Source: Rouxiella aceris
Lineage (GTDB): Bacteria; Pseudomonadota; Gammaproteobacteria; Enterobacterales; Enterobacteriaceae
Reading direction: 5' to 3'
NCBI RefSeq assembly: GCF_012933545.1
Contig: NZ_JAADJU010000001.1
Location: 1 to 64,000 of the forward strand
Length of the DNA: 64,000 nucleotides
In this document: piece by piece, positions 1 to 10,041 of the stretch
Layout of the letters: every line of letters starts with the position of its first letter
Numbering within the stretch: the stretch's first letter is position 1
Position numbers and translations under genes: made by a program
The notes under the pieces: generated by a model
What the model saw: only the letters and a program-made list of their open reading frames with translations
The model's database searches: none
Told to the model about the DNA's origin: nothing

Positions 1-198
1 ACTTTGCTCTTGCGAGGTCATGCGGTATTAGCTACCGTTTCCAGTAGTTATCCCCCTCCATCAGGCAGTTTCCCAGACATTACTCACCCGTCCGCCGCTC
101 GCCGGCAAAGTAGCAAGCTACTTTCCGCTGCCGCTCGACTTGCATGTGTTAGGCCTGCCGCCAGCGTTCAATCTGAGCCATGATCAAACTCTTCAATT
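1..198 (-). rRNA. rrs: 16S ribosomal RNA, 5' end (partial)
   Basis: Read on the minus strand, the sequence begins with the conserved 16S 5' terminus (AATTGAAGAGTTTGATCATG at 198 downward). It continues through the universal 27F site and the V1 region to the window edge, so only about the first 200 nt are present. The rest of the rrn operon lies to the left. The V1 stem and the GACCTCGCAAGAGC segment are of the Yersiniaceae type and unlike the E. coli sequence. The genus cannot be fixed from so short a piece. Confidence 0.97.
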
Positions 199-356
199 AA
201 AAGTTCGATTTGCTTAAACAAGTTAAGCGATGCTCAAAGTTACTTCACATCATTCATAATGAATTACTGCTTGGTCACTCTAAGACTTGATATATTTTTT
301 GCCACCGAAATGGCTGATATCGTCTTGTGAGTGCCCACACAGATTGTCTGATAAAT

Positions 357-368
357 TGTTAAAGAGCG
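357..368 (-). promoter_or_regulatory. rrn leader boxA antitermination site
   Basis: The minus strand reads CGCTCTTTAACA, matching the boxA core of enterobacterial rrn leaders. It sits about 160 nt upstream of the 16S 5' end and is where the NusB/NusE antitermination complex loads. The following leader segment is also typical of rrn leaders. Confidence 0.85.
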
Positions 369-407
369 TTCGTTACTGGACTATTTATCCGGTAACGTGG
401 GAGGCAG

Positions 408-435
408 ATAATACGCTTTCCCACTGAAGAGTCAA
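408..435 (-). promoter_or_regulatory. rrn P2 promoter
   Basis: On the minus strand a TTGACT -35 box (435-430) and a TATTAT -10 box (413-408) are separated by 16 bp. They lie downstream of the stronger P1, as expected for the second tandem rrn promoter. The 16-bp spacer is characteristic of rRNA promoters. Confidence 0.8.
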
Positions 436-540
436 GTCTTTTTCTCTTACGAGACGCGGTGTTTTCACCGGACTAACTCTTCACTGCCTGGCGACTTGGT
501 TCTCGTTAGAGGAGTCGTTGTTCCCGGTCAGTGGAGGCGC

Positions 541-568
541 ATTATAGGGACCTGGCCGGGAATGGCAA
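541..568 (-). promoter_or_regulatory. rrn P1 promoter
   Basis: On the minus strand TTGCCA (568-563) and a perfect TATAAT (546-541) are spaced by 16 bp. A GC-rich discriminator (GCGCCTCC) follows, as in growth-rate and ppGpp-controlled rrn P1 promoters, and the predicted start is an A near 532. The AT-rich stretch 571-610, upstream on this strand, could be the UP element. It abuts the gmhB stop. Confidence 0.88.
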
Positions 569-618
569 GCGAATAAATACAGTTTTATTCTGTTTGCCTA
601 GTTTTCAATCATAACGCT

Positions 619-1185
619 CTATTTAACGCCTTTTTTAATCGCATCCGGCAGCTGGGCCAGACTATCGAGAACCGCGTCCGCCAAGGCTTCACCCTCGCTA
701 GTGACCGGTTTACCACTGCGCACAAGAATTTTGGTTCCTACGCCTGCATTGATTGCCGCCTGCATATCTTCAAGTTTGTCGCCTACCATATAAGAGGCGG
801 CCATATCGATATTGAGCTCTTCTTTAGCAGTAAAGAACATCCCAGGCTGTGGTTTACGGCAATCACACACCTGCTTGTACTCTTCTACTACTGCTTCTGG
901 GTGATGAGGACAGAAATAGATACCGTCAAGGTCAACGCCGCGATCGGCAAGTGACCAATCCATCCATTCGGTTAAACGGAAAAATTGATCTTCAGTGAAT
1001 TTGCCGCGGGCAATGCCCGACTGGTTGGTGACCAGCACCAGAAGAAAGCCCATTTCTTTTAATTTAAGACAGGCTTCAATTGCGCCTTCAATAAACTCGA
1101 AGTTATCAATTTCATGAACATAGCCGTGATCGACATTAAGGGTACCGTCGCGGTCTAGAAATATTGCTGGAACTGTTTGTGCCAC
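619..1185 (-). CDS. gmhB: D-glycero-beta-D-manno-heptose-1,7-bisphosphate 7-phosphatase
   Basis: Cytoplasmic HAD-family phosphatase that removes the C7 phosphate of heptose 1,7-bisphosphate on the way to ADP-heptose for the LPS inner core. The HAD nucleophile motif DRDGT is at residues 11-15 (Asp11, Asp13). The zinc-binding residues typical of GmhB are visible as Cys92, His94, Cys107 and Cys109. The length of 188 aa fits the family (about 190). The gene is next to the rrn operon, as in E. coli, and is transcribed toward it, diverging from metN across 176 bp. Confidence 0.97.
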   Translation of the reverse strand: MAQTVPAIFLDRDGTLNVDHGYVHEIDNFEFIEGAIEACLKLKEMGFLLVLVTNQSGIARGKFTEDQFFRLTEWMDWSLADRGVDLDGIYFCPHHPEAVVEEYKQVCDCRKPQPGMFFTAKEELNIDMAASYMVGDKLEDMQAAINAGVGTKILVRSGKPVTSEGEALADAVLDSLAQLPDAIKKGVK

Positions 1186-1264
1186 GTATTCGCTCCTGAT
1201 GGCTGGATGACGCCCCAGTATCGCATGTTTTTACGGGCAGTGAGAATGCTAACCTGGTTGACTT

Positions 1265-1280
1265 AGACGTCTAGACGCCT
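1265..1280 (+). promoter_or_regulatory. Tandem MetJ operator (met boxes)
   Basis: AGACGTCT (1265-1272, a perfect met box) is followed directly by AGACGCCT (1273-1280, one mismatch). Contiguous 8-bp met boxes are the signature of cooperative binding by the S-adenosylmethionine-dependent repressor MetJ. They lie about 80 bp upstream of metN, so the methionine transport operon is predicted to be repressed when methionine is plentiful. Confidence 0.88.
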
Positions 1281-1361
1281 TAGCATCCACGCCATGTTCT
1301 GGATCTCGCTCCGGAAAGTGACTTTTTATACGTTACGACAGCAAAACCACATAAGAAAAAT

Positions 1362-2393
1362 ATGATCAAACTTTCTAACATTAGCAAAGTGTTCAAGCAG
1401 GGCCAGCGCAATATCACAGCGCTGTCCAACGTGAGCCTTCACGTGCCTGCGGGACAAATATATGGTGTCATCGGCGCTTCCGGTGCAGGTAAAAGTACGC
1501 TGATTCGCTGCGTCAACCTGCTCGAACGTCCAACAGAAGGCACAGTTCTGGTCGATGGCCAGGATTTAACGGCTTTTTCAGAAAAAGCCCTGACCCGTGC
1601 CCGTCGCCAAATTGGCATGATCTTCCAGCACTTTAATTTGCTCTCATCCCGTACGGTGTCCGGCAATATCGCTCTGCCGTTAGAGCTGGACAACCTGTCA
1701 GGCAACGAAATCAAGCAGCGCGTCGGCGAGTTGTTAAAGCTGGTTGGTCTGGAAGATAAACAAGACGCCTACCCGGCCAACCTTTCGGGTGGACAGAAAC
1801 AGCGTGTGGCCATTGCCCGTGCGCTGGCCAGCAATCCTAAAGTATTGCTATGCGACGAAGCCACCAGCGCGCTCGATCCGGCCACGACCCGCTCGATTCT
1901 TGAATTGCTGAAAGACATTAACCGTCGTCTCGGCCTGACCATTTTGCTGATCACCCATGAAATGGACGTGGTAAAGCGTATTTGCGATCAGGTTGCCGTG
2001 ATCAGCGATGGCCAACTGATTGAACAAGATAAAGTCAGCGAAATGTTTTCACATCCAAAAACGCCGCTGGCCCAGCAATTTATTCAGTCAACGTTGCATC
2101 TGGATATTCCGGATGACTACGCCCAGCGCTTGCAAGCAGAACAGTCGCCTGGAAGCGTACCTTTATTGCGTCTGGAATTTACCGGTCAATCGGTTGATGC
2201 GCCTCTGTTATCGCAGGCAGTACGCCAGTTTAACATCAACAACAATATTATCAGTGCGCAGATGGATTATGCCGGCGGCGTGAAGTTCGGCATTATGCTG
2301 ACCGAAATGCACGGCAGCGCCGCTGAAACTCAGGCAGCGATCCAGTTCTTGCATGAGAATCAAGTCAAGGTAGAGGTACTCGGTTATGTCTGA
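1362..2393 (+). CDS. metN: D/L-methionine ABC transporter, ATP-binding protein
   Basis: ATPase of the MetNIQ importer, on the cytoplasmic face of the inner membrane. The Walker A (GASGAGKS, 38-45), ABC signature (LSGGQ, 141-145) and Walker B (VLLCDE, 161-166) motifs are intact. The C-terminal region from about residue 265 is the NIL/ACT-like domain that binds methionine and causes trans-inhibition. The 343-aa length equals the E. coli protein. It is the first gene of metNIQ and overlaps metI by 8 nt. Confidence 0.98.
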   Translation: MIKLSNISKVFKQGQRNITALSNVSLHVPAGQIYGVIGASGAGKSTLIRCVNLLERPTEGTVLVDGQDLTAFSEKALTRARRQIGMIFQHFNLLSSRTVSGNIALPLELDNLSGNEIKQRVGELLKLVGLEDKQDAYPANLSGGQKQRVAIARALASNPKVLLCDEATSALDPATTRSILELLKDINRRLGLTILLITHEMDVVKRICDQVAVISDGQLIEQDKVSEMFSHPKTPLAQQFIQSTLHLDIPDDYAQRLQAEQSPGSVPLLRLEFTGQSVDAPLLSQAVRQFNINNNIISAQMDYAGGVKFGIMLTEMHGSAAETQAAIQFLHENQVKVEVLGYV

Positions 2394-3039
2394 GGCAATG
2401 ATGTGGTTAATGGGCCGGGGCATTTGGGAAACCGTGATAATGACCCTGACCTCAGGCTTTTTTGGTTTTGTACTGGGGCTGCCGATTGGCGTATTGCTCT
2501 ACGTCACTCGCCCGGGCCAGATTGTGGAGAATAAAAAGGTTTATCGCACCATATCGGCGATGGTGAATATTTTCCGTTCTATTCCTTTTATTATTCTGCT
2601 GGTCTGGATGATCCCCTTTACCCGTATTCTCGTCGGCACCTCCATTGGTCTGCAGGCGGCGATTGTTCCCCTGACTGTCGGTGCAGCGCCCTTTATTGCC
2701 CGTATGGTAGAAAATGCGCTGCTGGAGATCCCCAGTGGTCTGGTGGAAGCAGCTCGCGCCATGGGTGCCACGCCAATGCAAATTATCCGCAAGGTGCTGT
2801 TGCCAGAAGCCTTGCCAGGTCTGGTTAACGCCGCCACTATTACCCTGATCACGCTGGTTGGCTACTCGGCAATGGGCGGCGCCGTCGGTGCCGGTGGCCT
2901 TGGCCAGATTGGCTATCAGTATGGCTATATCGGTTATAACGCCACGGTAATGAACACGGTATTGATATTATTGGTAGTATTGGTGTACTTGATTCAACTT
3001 TGTGGCGATCGCCTGGTTAAAGCGGTGACGCATAAGTAA
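2386..3039 (+). CDS. metI: D/L-methionine ABC transporter, permease
   Basis: Inner membrane permease subunit, 217 aa with several hydrophobic spans. The cytoplasmic EAA loop ([21 protein letters not shown], about residues 117-137) docks onto MetN. The start codon lies inside the end of metN (8-nt overlap), indicating translational coupling. A homodimer of MetI is expected to form the translocation path. Confidence 0.98.
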   Translation: MSEAMMWLMGRGIWETVIMTLTSGFFGFVLGLPIGVLLYVTRPGQIVENKKVYRTISAMVNIFRSIPFIILLVWMIPFTRILVGTSIGLQAAIVPLTVGAAPFIARMVENALLEIPSGLVEAARAMGATPMQIIRKVLLPEALPGLVNAATITLITLVGYSAMGGAVGAGGLGQIGYQYGYIGYNATVMNTVLILLVVLVYLIQLCGDRLVKAVTHK

Positions 3040-3110
3040 AGCAACAAGGGCGACAAAGTTTTGCCGTCGCCTATAATTAATTTCGATAAAAAATGTATAG
3101 AGGAAAGGAC

Positions 3111-3926
3111 ATGTCCATCAAATTTAAATCTCTTGCAGTAACGGGTGTACTTCTGGGAACGCTGGCTGTTGTGGCTTGTGGTCCGAAGAAAGAAGATGTT
3201 AACCATATCAAGGTAGGTGTTATCGTCGGCGCAGAGCAACAGGTTGCCGAAGTCGCACAAAAAGTAGCAAAAGAGAAATACGGCCTGGATGTTGAGCTGG
3301 TGACCTTTAACGATTATGTGCTGCCAAACGAAGCGTTAAGCAAAGGCGACCTCGATGTTAACGCCTTCCAGCACAAACCTTACCTCGATCAGCAAATCAA
3401 GGATCGCGGCTATAAACTGGTTCCAGTCGGCAATACCTTTGTTTACCCGATTGCCGGTTACTCTAAAAAAATCAAGTCGATCACTGAGCTGAAAGATGGC
3501 GACCAGATTGCACTGCCAAATGACCCGACTAACCTGGGTCGTTCTTTGCTGCTGCTGCAAAAACAGGATCTGATTAAACTGAAAGACGGTGTCGGCCTGC
3601 TGCCAACCGTGCTGGATGTCACTGCCAATCCAAAAAATCTGAAACTGGTTGAGCTTGAAGCACCACAGTTGCCACGTTCTTTAGATGATAACAAGATTGC
3701 GTTGGCGATCATCAACACCACCTATGCTAGCCAAATTGGTCTGACGCCTGCGAAAGACGGTATTTTCGTTGAAGACAAAAACTCACCTTACGTGAACCTG
3801 ATTGTTGCCCGTGAAAACAATAAAGATGCTGAAAACGTGCAGAAATTCGTCAAAGCTTACGAGTCTGACGATGTTAACGCTGCAGCCAACAAAATCTTTA
3901 ACGGCGGTGCAGTTAAAGGCTGGTAA
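3111..3926 (+). CDS. metQ: Methionine-binding lipoprotein
   Basis: Substrate-binding lipoprotein of the methionine importer (NlpA/MetQ family). The ATG at 3111 follows a good AGGAAAGG ribosome site and gives 271 aa, as in E. coli. The N-terminus is a lipoprotein signal ending in a VVAC lipobox (Cys about residue 23). The body is highly conserved, for example the VGVIVGAEQQVAEVAQ segment. The residues after the lipidated Cys (GPKK) do not include the Asp+2 inner-membrane retention signal, although the transporter partner is in the inner membrane. Confidence 0.98.
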   Translation: MSIKFKSLAVTGVLLGTLAVVACGPKKEDVNHIKVGVIVGAEQQVAEVAQKVAKEKYGLDVELVTFNDYVLPNEALSKGDLDVNAFQHKPYLDQQIKDRGYKLVPVGNTFVYPIAGYSKKIKSITELKDGDQIALPNDPTNLGRSLLLLQKQDLIKLKDGVGLLPTVLDVTANPKNLKLVELEAPQLPRSLDDNKIALAIINTTYASQIGLTPAKDGIFVEDKNSPYVNLIVARENNKDAENVQKFVKAYESDDVNAAANKIFNGGAVKGW

Positions 3927-4045
3927 GTCGGCTTAAGTAGTAAAAATCGGTTTAATTTTATCCTGCGGTGATAACTGCAACGTAACTGGCAACATGTTGG
4001 TTACAGATAAAGCGCAATAAACCGATTCTTACATAATTTAATTAT

Positions 4046-4067
4046 AAGGCGGGCTTATGCCCGCCTT
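4046..4067 (+). terminator. Probable terminator of metNIQ
   Basis: A perfect inverted repeat, AAGGCGGGC / GCCCGCCTT with a 4-nt loop, is followed by a T-rich tract (GTTATTT). It lies about 120 bp after metQ. The T-run is interrupted, so termination strength is uncertain. Confidence 0.65.
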
Positions 4068-4116
4068 GTTATTTGTTCAATACCTTGCTTCAATAACGCC
4101 TCTTTCTTTCACTAAA

Positions 4117-4239
4117 TATACCCAAAAGCATTCATAATGCCGTAGGCAGCCACTGAGTGGATCCGCAGTGACTTACCAAAATAAGTTATCTGGATGAATA
4201 AACCGGTCAAGCCACGCATACTGAAGGATGAAGGGTATA
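4117..4239. repeat. ERIC (IRU) element in the rcsF leader
   Basis: A 123-bp palindromic-type element is bounded by TATACCC (4117) and GGGTATA (4233-4239). It carries internal ERIC landmarks: GGCAGCCACTGAGTG, CAGTGACTTAC, TAAGTTA, and AAGCCACGCAT before GAAGGATGAAGGG. It ends 16 bp before the rcsF ATG, so it abuts the rcsF ribosome-binding site and would be part of any rcsF transcript started upstream. Confidence 0.8.
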
Positions 4240-4255
4240 GAGCAGAGGACATATT

Positions 4256-4663
4256 ATGCGTGCCTTACCTCTCTGTTTGTTAGCCCTTTTGCTAGCTGGA
4301 TGTTCCGCGCCTCATAAAACGCAGCCCATCATTACCGAAAGCCCGACACCAGAACCTCCTAAACCGGTTAAAGCGAAACCTGTTGCCGTTCGTGCTGCCC
4401 CGGTCAAACTTTATAAAAATGCCGAAGCCCTGGTGGGAAAACCTTTCCGCGACCTGGGTGAAGTGTCCGGTGAGTCTTGCCAGGCTACCGCTGACGATAA
4501 TGCGCCAAATATGGCCAGCGCACGTAAAAGAATGCTGGCGCATGCTTCCAGCATGAAGGCTAACGCTGTATTGCTGCATCAGTGCCAGATTGTCTCTGGC
4601 GTAGCGGGATGCTATCAGCAGGCGCAATGCCAGGGCTCTGCACTTAACGTCAGTAGTAAATGA
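4256..4663 (+). CDS. rcsF: Rcs stress-sensing outer membrane lipoprotein
   Basis: RcsF senses envelope damage and activates the RcsCDB phosphorelay. The lipoprotein signal ends in LLAGC (Cys16). A Pro/Lys-rich linker (about 25-55) precedes the folded domain, where four Cys residues (in SCQAT, HQCQ, AGCYQ, AQCQG) can form the two non-consecutive disulfides known in the family. The 135-aa length fits. The stop overlaps the trmO start by 4 nt (ATGA). Confidence 0.96.
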   Translation: MRALPLCLLALLLAGCSAPHKTQPIITESPTPEPPKPVKAKPVAVRAAPVKLYKNAEALVGKPFRDLGEVSGESCQATADDNAPNMASARKRMLAHASSMKANAVLLHQCQIVSGVAGCYQQAQCQGSALNVSSK

Positions 4664-5367
4664 CCACCTATACCTTTAATGAAATAGGGATAATCCACTC
4701 TCCCTATAAAGAAAAATTCGCCGTTCCTCGTCAACCGGGTCTGGTGGACGACGGCGGCGGAGAGCTGCATTTACTGCCTCCCTATAACCAACCCGAAGCC
4801 GTGCGCGGTTTGGAAGACTTTAGTCACCTGTGGGTGATGTTTATCTTTCATCAAACCATGGCGGGTGGATGGCGGCCAACAGTGCGTCCCCCGCGACTGG
4901 GGGGCAATGCCCGCGTCGGCGTGTTTGCCACGCGTTCGACCTTCCGCCCCAACCCGCTGGGTATGTCGCTGGTTGAGCTGAAAGGGATACGTTGTCAGGG
5001 CAAAGACGTGATTTTGCAGCTCGGCAGCCTGGATTTGGTTGACGGTACGCCGGTGGTGGATATCAAGCCTTATCTGCCTTTTGCCGAAAGCCAACCGCAG
5101 GCGCTGGCAAGTTTTGCCCAGTATGCCCCGCAGGCGGATATGCCGGTCATCTTTTCGCCGTTGGCCGAAAGCCAGTTAGCAGCCAATTTGACTCGCTATC
5201 CGCACCTTCGCCGCTTTATTAGTCAGGTGTTAGGGCAAGATCCACGCCCAGCCTATCGCAAGGGCGAAGATATCGAGCGGGATTACGCGGTGCGTCTGCT
5301 CGATTTCAACGTACGCTGGCGCGTAGTCGGCGATCAAAACCAGGTTATTGCCCTCGAAGCGGACTAA
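4660..5367 (+). CDS. trmO: tRNA (adenine(37)-N6)-methyltransferase
   Basis: TrmO (formerly TsaA/YaeB) methylates N6 of t6A37 in tRNA-Thr using S-adenosylmethionine. The family beta-barrel signature FATRSTFRPNPLGMSLVEL is present around residues 88-106, and 235 aa matches E. coli. It is translationally coupled to rcsF by the ATGA overlap, the same pairing as in E. coli. Confidence 0.95.
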   Translation: MTTYTFNEIGIIHSPYKEKFAVPRQPGLVDDGGGELHLLPPYNQPEAVRGLEDFSHLWVMFIFHQTMAGGWRPTVRPPRLGGNARVGVFATRSTFRPNPLGMSLVELKGIRCQGKDVILQLGSLDLVDGTPVVDIKPYLPFAESQPQALASFAQYAPQADMPVIFSPLAESQLAANLTRYPHLRRFISQVLGQDPRPAYRKGEDIERDYAVRLLDFNVRWRVVGDQNQVIALEAD

Positions 5368-5537
5368 AATTCGGCTGCTTCTCTTTTGACTCTGGTCGCT
5401 CACTGGTAAACTAGTGCGCCGCAGGCTATAGAGATCAAGCATAGTCGCGGGTGACGACCGATTATTCGATAATTTTCACGTCCTGGCAGACCAACGGGTC
5501 GACGGACGATTTGCAGTGCTAACGGAATCAACACATC

Positions 5538-7256
5538 ATGCGTACAACACAATATCTGCTCTCCACCCTGAAAGAGACGCCAGCCGACGCCGAAGTTATC
5601 AGCCATCAGTTGATGCTGCGCGCTGGTATGATCCGCAAACTGGCTTCAGGTCTCTATACCTGGATGCCAACCGGTCTGCGTGTGCTTAAGAAAGTCGAAA
5701 ACATCGTGCGCGAAGAAATGAACAACGCCTGCGCGATCGAAGTCTCCATGCCGGTGGTGCAACCCGCCGACCTGTGGCAGGAGAGCGGACGTTGGGAACA
5801 GTATGGTCCGGAGTTACTGCGTTTTGTCGATCGCGGCGAACGTGCTTTCGTCCTCGGCCCAACGCATGAAGAAGTCATTACTGATTTAATGCGCACAGAA
5901 ATTAGCTCATACAAACAGCTGCCGCTGAATTTCTTCCAGATCCAGACCAAATTCCGTGACGAAGTGCGCCCACGCTTTGGCGTTATGCGCTCCCGCGAGT
6001 TCCTGATGAAAGACGCCTACTCTTTCCACACCACTCAGGAATCGCTGCAGGAAACTTACGACACCATGTACGGGGCCTACAGTAAAATCTTTAGCCGTAT
6101 GGGTCTCGATTTCCGTGCGGTACTTGCCGACACCGGTTCTATTGGCGGCAGTGCCTCCCATGAATTCCAGGTACTGGCTTCCAGCGGCGAAGACGATGTG
6201 GTGTTCTCTACCGATTCCGATTATGCCGCCAATATCGAATTTGCTGAAGCTGTGGCTCCGTCAACCCCGCGCGCTGCACCAGGCGAAGAGATGCGTCTGA
6301 TCGACACGCCAAACGCCAAAACTATCGCTGAGCTGGTTGAGCAATTCCAGTTGCCAATCGAGAAAACCGTCAAAACCCTGATGGTTCACGCCAGCGAAGG
6401 CAGTTCACACGCGCTGGTTGCCCTGCTGGTTCGCGGCGATCATGAGCTGAACGAAATCAAGGCCGAGAAACTGCCGCAGGTTGCCGCGCCGTTAACCTTC
6501 GCTACCGAAGCGGAAATTCGCGAGCTGGTTAACGCCGGTCCGGGTTCTTTGGGTCCGGTCAATCTGGCCATGCCAGTGGTGGTTGACCGCAGCGTCGCCG
6601 TTATGAGCGATTTCAGTGCCGGTGCCAATATCGACGGTAAACACTACCTGGGCATTAACTGGGAACGCGATCTGCCACTGCCGCAAGTTGCCGACCTGCG
6701 TAACGTGGTCAACGGCGACGTCAGCCCGGATGGTAAAGGTACGCTGCTAATCAAGCGCGGTATCGAAGTGGGTCATATCTTCCAGCTGGGGACCAAGTAC
6801 TCACAGGCGATGAACGCCACCGTTCAGGGCGAAGATGGTCGTAACCAGGTGATGACTATGGGTTGCTACGGTATCGGTATTACCCGCGTTGTTGCCGCCT
6901 CCATTGAACAGAATCACGACGATCGTGGCATTATTTGGCCAGATGCTATCGCACCTTTCCAGGTGGCGATCCTGCCAATGAATATGCATAAATCATTCCG
7001 CGTAAAAGACGCCGCTGAAGAGTTGTATCAAACCCTGCGTGCCAAAGGCATTGATGTGATCCTCGACGATCGTAAAGAGCGTCCGGGTGTGATGTTTGCG
7101 GATATGGAACTGATTGGTGTGCCGCATCAGGTGGTGATCGGCGATCGCAATCTTGATGCCGAAGAGCTGGAATACAAAAACCGCCGTAGCGGAGAAAAAC
7201 AGATGATCAAACAGAGCGATATCGTGGACTATCTGCTAAGCCAGATCCCACGCTAA
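5538..7256 (+). CDS. proS: Prolyl-tRNA synthetase
   Basis: Class II aminoacyl-tRNA synthetase charging tRNA-Pro, 572 aa like E. coli. The class II motif 2 region ([21 protein letters not shown], near 140) and the motif 3 region ([14 protein letters not shown], near 440) are present. Between them lies the INS editing domain (about 225-405) that removes mischarged alanine. The C-terminal anticodon-binding domain follows. It is monocistronic, with its own 170-bp upstream region. Confidence 0.98.
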   Translation: MRTTQYLLSTLKETPADAEVISHQLMLRAGMIRKLASGLYTWMPTGLRVLKKVENIVREEMNNACAIEVSMPVVQPADLWQESGRWEQYGPELLRFVDRGERAFVLGPTHEEVITDLMRTEISSYKQLPLNFFQIQTKFRDEVRPRFGVMRSREFLMKDAYSFHTTQESLQETYDTMYGAYSKIFSRMGLDFRAVLADTGSIGGSASHEFQVLASSGEDDVVFSTDSDYAANIEFAEAVAPSTPRAAPGEEMRLIDTPNAKTIAELVEQFQLPIEKTVKTLMVHASEGSSHALVALLVRGDHELNEIKAEKLPQVAAPLTFATEAEIRELVNAGPGSLGPVNLAMPVVVDRSVAVMSDFSAGANIDGKHYLGINWERDLPLPQVADLRNVVNGDVSPDGKGTLLIKRGIEVGHIFQLGTKYSQAMNATVQGEDGRNQVMTMGCYGIGITRVVAASIEQNHDDRGIIWPDAIAPFQVAILPMNMHKSFRVKDAAEELYQTLRAKGIDVILDDRKERPGVMFADMELIGVPHQVVIGDRNLDAEELEYKNRRSGEKQMIKQSDIVDYLLSQIPR

Positions 7257-7287
7257 ACCCTCCGCGGGCAACGCCCGCGATGATCAC

Positions 7288-7326
7288 TGCCCGCCCTTGC
7301 AGCACTGCATCGGCGGGCATTTTTTT
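7288..7326 (+). terminator. Intrinsic terminator after proS
   Basis: TGCCCGCC (7288-7295) pairs with GGCGGGCA (7312-7319) and is followed by seven T. A second small hairpin (GCGGGC/GCCCGC, about 7263-7278) precedes it. The site lies immediately before the convergent nlpE stop. Confidence 0.9.
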
Positions 7327-7329
7327 AGG

Positions 7330-8007
7330 CTACTGACAGCCCTTGTTGGCATCAAGCAAAATATGCCCATCGGCCACCAGCAGCTTTTTGCCCTCATTGC
7401 TGTCACCACTCGGCTCCAGGGTAAAGTGCCCGTCCATAGAAACAAACAGCAACTGGTCAGGGGTAGTACGCATAGCCGTATACTCTTTTTGTAATTTGCT
7501 GCTGGTAGCCATCGGCGTGATCTTGCCGGTGACACAGTCGGTAAATAACAGCGTATCCGCCTGATAGCGCACCATACCGCTTAAGGTCATCGGCGTTTGC
7601 GGCATAGGTTGTTCCACCGGTTTCAACTGATATCTGGCCGGTATATGCAGCCGATTACCGTGCAGATCCAGCATCTCCAGATTATCCCCTAGCGGGCGGA
7701 AATAGCGTTTCTCGCCTCCGGCGGCGGTCAGCACCAGTTTATCGGCGGTACGCGCCCATTTGCCATAGTAGGCATAGGTCATTTGGCCCTGGGGTTTGAC
7801 CTGATACACTTCGCGCAGAATATAAGTGCCGTCTTGTTGTAAAAACAGCGACGTCTCAATCCCCCCGCAGTCGGCACAAGGCAGCACACCTTTATAACTC
7901 TGCTGCATGGCCTCAAAAGGTTGCTCTTGAGCAAAAATTTTATTGTGACAACCAATCAGTGACAACAGGCTGAAAGTCAGCCCCATAACAATCATTATTT
8001 TTTTCAC
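7330..8007 (-). CDS. nlpE: Copper/adhesion-sensing lipoprotein NlpE
   Basis: Outer membrane lipoprotein that signals to the CpxA kinase on surface contact or lipoprotein trafficking defects. The signal peptide ends in a LIGC lipobox (Cys about 20). The N-terminal lipocalin-like domain has the CADC motif in GVLPCADCGGIETSLFL. The C-terminal OB-fold carries the second Cys pair. At 225 aa it is slightly shorter than E. coli (236). It is last in the leftward yaeQ-arfB-nlpE group. Confidence 0.95.
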   Translation of the reverse strand: MKKIMIVMGLTFSLLSLIGCHNKIFAQEQPFEAMQQSYKGVLPCADCGGIETSLFLQQDGTYILREVYQVKPQGQMTYAYYGKWARTADKLVLTAAGGEKRYFRPLGDNLEMLDLHGNRLHIPARYQLKPVEQPMPQTPMTLSGMVRYQADTLLFTDCVTGKITPMATSSKLQKEYTAMRTTPDQLLFVSMDGHFTLEPSGDSNEGKKLLVADGHILLDANKGCQ

Positions 8008-8056
8008 AGCTTTCTCCCACTGCGTTTTAATTCTCGTTGCGCCCTGCCCCTGTATG

Positions 8057-8473
8057 TCAGGATTGACGAATTTTCCCGCGCAATGCTTTAGTGGTCCCTT
8101 TGCGAACCTTGCTTTCTACCCGGCGGATCTTCGAGCCTCGGGTCGGTTTGGTTGCCCGGCGCGGCTTTTCGATGATCATCGCCTGGTCGATCAATGCCGA
8201 TAATCGCGCCAATGCCGCTTCGCGGTTTTGTTCCTGGCTGCGGTATTCCTGCGCTTTAATGATCACCACGCCGTCCGCAGTGATTAAATGATTTTTAAAT
8301 GCCAACAGGCGTTGCTGATAATATTCCGGCAAACTCGAGGCTTTAATATCAAAACGCAGGTGGATCGCCGTGGAGGTTTTATTAACATTTTGCCCCCCGG
8401 CCCCCTGCGCACGAATGGCAGTAAGTTCAATTTCGCCGTCTGGGATCTCCAGTCTGCCGGATAAGATCAACAC
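8057..8473 (-). CDS. arfB: Alternative ribosome-rescue peptidyl-tRNA hydrolase
   Basis: ArfB (YaeJ) enters the empty mRNA channel of stalled ribosomes and hydrolyses peptidyl-tRNA. The catalytic GGQ is at residues 26-28 when the GTG at 8473 is used, and the basic C-terminal tail ([23 protein letters not shown]) that senses the empty channel is intact. GTG is preferred because it gives the E. coli N-terminal length and starts 2 bp after the yaeQ stop. The open frame extends 13 codons further upstream inside yaeQ. Confidence 0.93.
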   Translation of the reverse strand: MLILSGRLEIPDGEIELTAIRAQGAGGQNVNKTSTAIHLRFDIKASSLPEYYQQRLLAFKNHLITADGVVIIKAQEYRSQEQNREAALARLSALIDQAMIIEKPRRATKPTRGSKIRRVESKVRKGTTKALRGKIRQS

Positions 8474-8475
8474 CG

Positions 8476-9039
8476 TTATTGTCCCGCCTGTTTCCAGCCG
8501 CCGTCCTGCCACTCCTGGAAATGGATCTCCAGATTATTTCCGGCATCGGACAACCAGATGGCATCATCCTGCAATGTCGCCTGCAGCACCATATTGCGCT
8601 GGCCAAAAGCCACCAGTTGCGTCAGTAATTCATCGTCAATATAACGTACACTCAGATTGGCAAAGCCACTGACTTTGTTTTGCAGCTGTGACCACCAGAC
8701 TTTTGCAGCTCGCTCACCATACGCGTAAAGCACCACAGTGCGCGACTGGTTGCAGGCTTTTTTCAGACGCTTCTCATCCGGTAAACCCAGTTCGATCCAC
8801 AGCTCAATACCGTTGTGATCGTTTTTACGCCAAATTTCCGGTTCATCTTCCGCGCTCAGGCCACGGGTAAAGCTTAAACGTTCATGAGCATGGCAAATCC
8901 AGGCCAGCAAACGCAGCATCATTCGCTGCTCTGTTTCCGAAGGATGCTGGGCAAGCGTCAGGTTGGCATCGTAGAAGAAGTTACGATCCATATCGGCAAT
9001 ATTCACTGCGGCTTTATAAATTGTTGCTTTTAACGCCAT
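8476..9039 (-). CDS. yaeQ: YaeQ family protein (PDDEXK-like fold)
   Basis: Conserved 187-aa cytoplasmic protein of the YaeQ family. Members have a restriction-endonuclease-like fold but no firmly assigned function; an early suggestion was suppression of rfaH loss. The sequence is full-length and begins [19 protein letters not shown]. Its stop is only 2 bp from the arfB start, so the two are probably co-translated. Confidence 0.93.
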   Translation of the reverse strand: MALKATIYKAAVNIADMDRNFFYDANLTLAQHPSETEQRMMLRLLAWICHAHERLSFTRGLSAEDEPEIWRKNDHNGIELWIELGLPDEKRLKKACNQSRTVVLYAYGERAAKVWWSQLQNKVSGFANLSVRYIDDELLTQLVAFGQRNMVLQATLQDDAIWLSDAGNNLEIHFQEWQDGGWKQAGQ

Positions 9040-9306
9040 GGGAAACCTCTAATTAATGGACGTCCATTGTACTTGATAATGGCGAAACTCTCGCGGCTTA
9101 AGCAAGGCACAGCGCTCAATTAGCTTATTGCAGAAATCGTCCAAAGCTTGATTACACTGCGGACCTATGCCGGTCGCTCGTGTTATAGTCTTTGAATATC
9201 CACAGGTTATCGGGAAATACCCGGCCATAGTGATAGGCAAGAGGACCCAGCAGCCGCCACCGCGACTCAGTCCATAAGAAAAGTCCCCCACCCTGAGACA
9301 GGAGGA

Positions 9307-9516
9307 ATGATGCAACAATATTCTGAATTGGTTCGCCGTAAGTATTCTGAGATTGGCAGTGGCGATCTGGGTTATATGCCCAATGCCCTGGAGTGTGTAC
9401 TCAAGGCATTGGACGATGTGGCCGCCAATACTGAACTCCCCGTTGCCGTCAGGGAAAACGCAGCCTATGCCGCTGCCAATTTGTTGATGAGCGATTATGC
9501 GGATGATGTGAAATAA
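9307..9516 (+). CDS. yaeP: YaeP family small protein
   Basis: Small 69-aa conserved protein of unknown function (UPF0253), with the family core [22 protein letters not shown] and [17 protein letters not shown] very strong ribosome site (AGGAGG) lies 4-9 bp before the ATG. In E. coli it neighbours rof in the same way. Here 240 bp separate the two genes. Confidence 0.92.
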   Translation: MMQQYSELVRRKYSEIGSGDLGYMPNALECVLKALDDVAANTELPVAVRENAAYAAANLLMSDYADDVK

Positions 9517-9756
9517 CCCTGGGACAGGTTGTCGGGATGGTTCAGGCATCAGTCTGATGCGGCAAGTCCATGAACTGCATAAAATTCAACACATCAACTC
9601 TATGAAATTAAATGCATATGTTCATCACTGGGGTTTATTCCTAATTTAGAGTACATTATCAACATAGAAGGACATCGACTATACTGTAGGGAATGGGAGA
9701 TTAGGGCAAGCCAAGCTAAGTGATTGAATTTATAGCTACTTATTTTAGGAGACATT

Positions 9757-10017
9757 ATGTCGATGAATGATGAGTACCAACCCATCAATTGCGATGACTA
9801 CGATAATCTCGAGCTTGCCTGTCAGGACAACCTGGTTCTGACGCTGAAAATGCGCAATGGGGAGCTTGTTGAAGCCAAAGCCAAAGATCTGTTGATGCGG
9901 AAAAAAGTAGAATACCTCATTGCTGAGGCTGGTGGTCAACAGTTAGAACTGCGGCTCGACTATATTGAAAGCTTCAGTAACCCAAAGATTGGCACCGTGG
10001 TTGTCAGCGTAGAATAG
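9757..10017 (+). CDS. rof: Rho-binding antiterminator
   Basis: Rof (YaeO) is a small acidic Sm-like protein that binds Rho and inhibits Rho-dependent termination. The 86-aa sequence is nearly identical to E. coli over MSMNDxYQPINCDDYDNLELAC and the C-terminal SFSNPKIGTVVVS. The ATG at 9757 follows TAGGAG. An intrinsic terminator closes the unit 25 bp downstream. Confidence 0.95.
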   Translation: MSMNDEYQPINCDDYDNLELACQDNLVLTLKMRNGELVEAKAKDLLMRKKVEYLIAEAGGQQLELRLDYIESFSNPKIGTVVVSVE

Positions 10018-10041
10018 TCTCAGGCTATCATCGCGCTGCTG

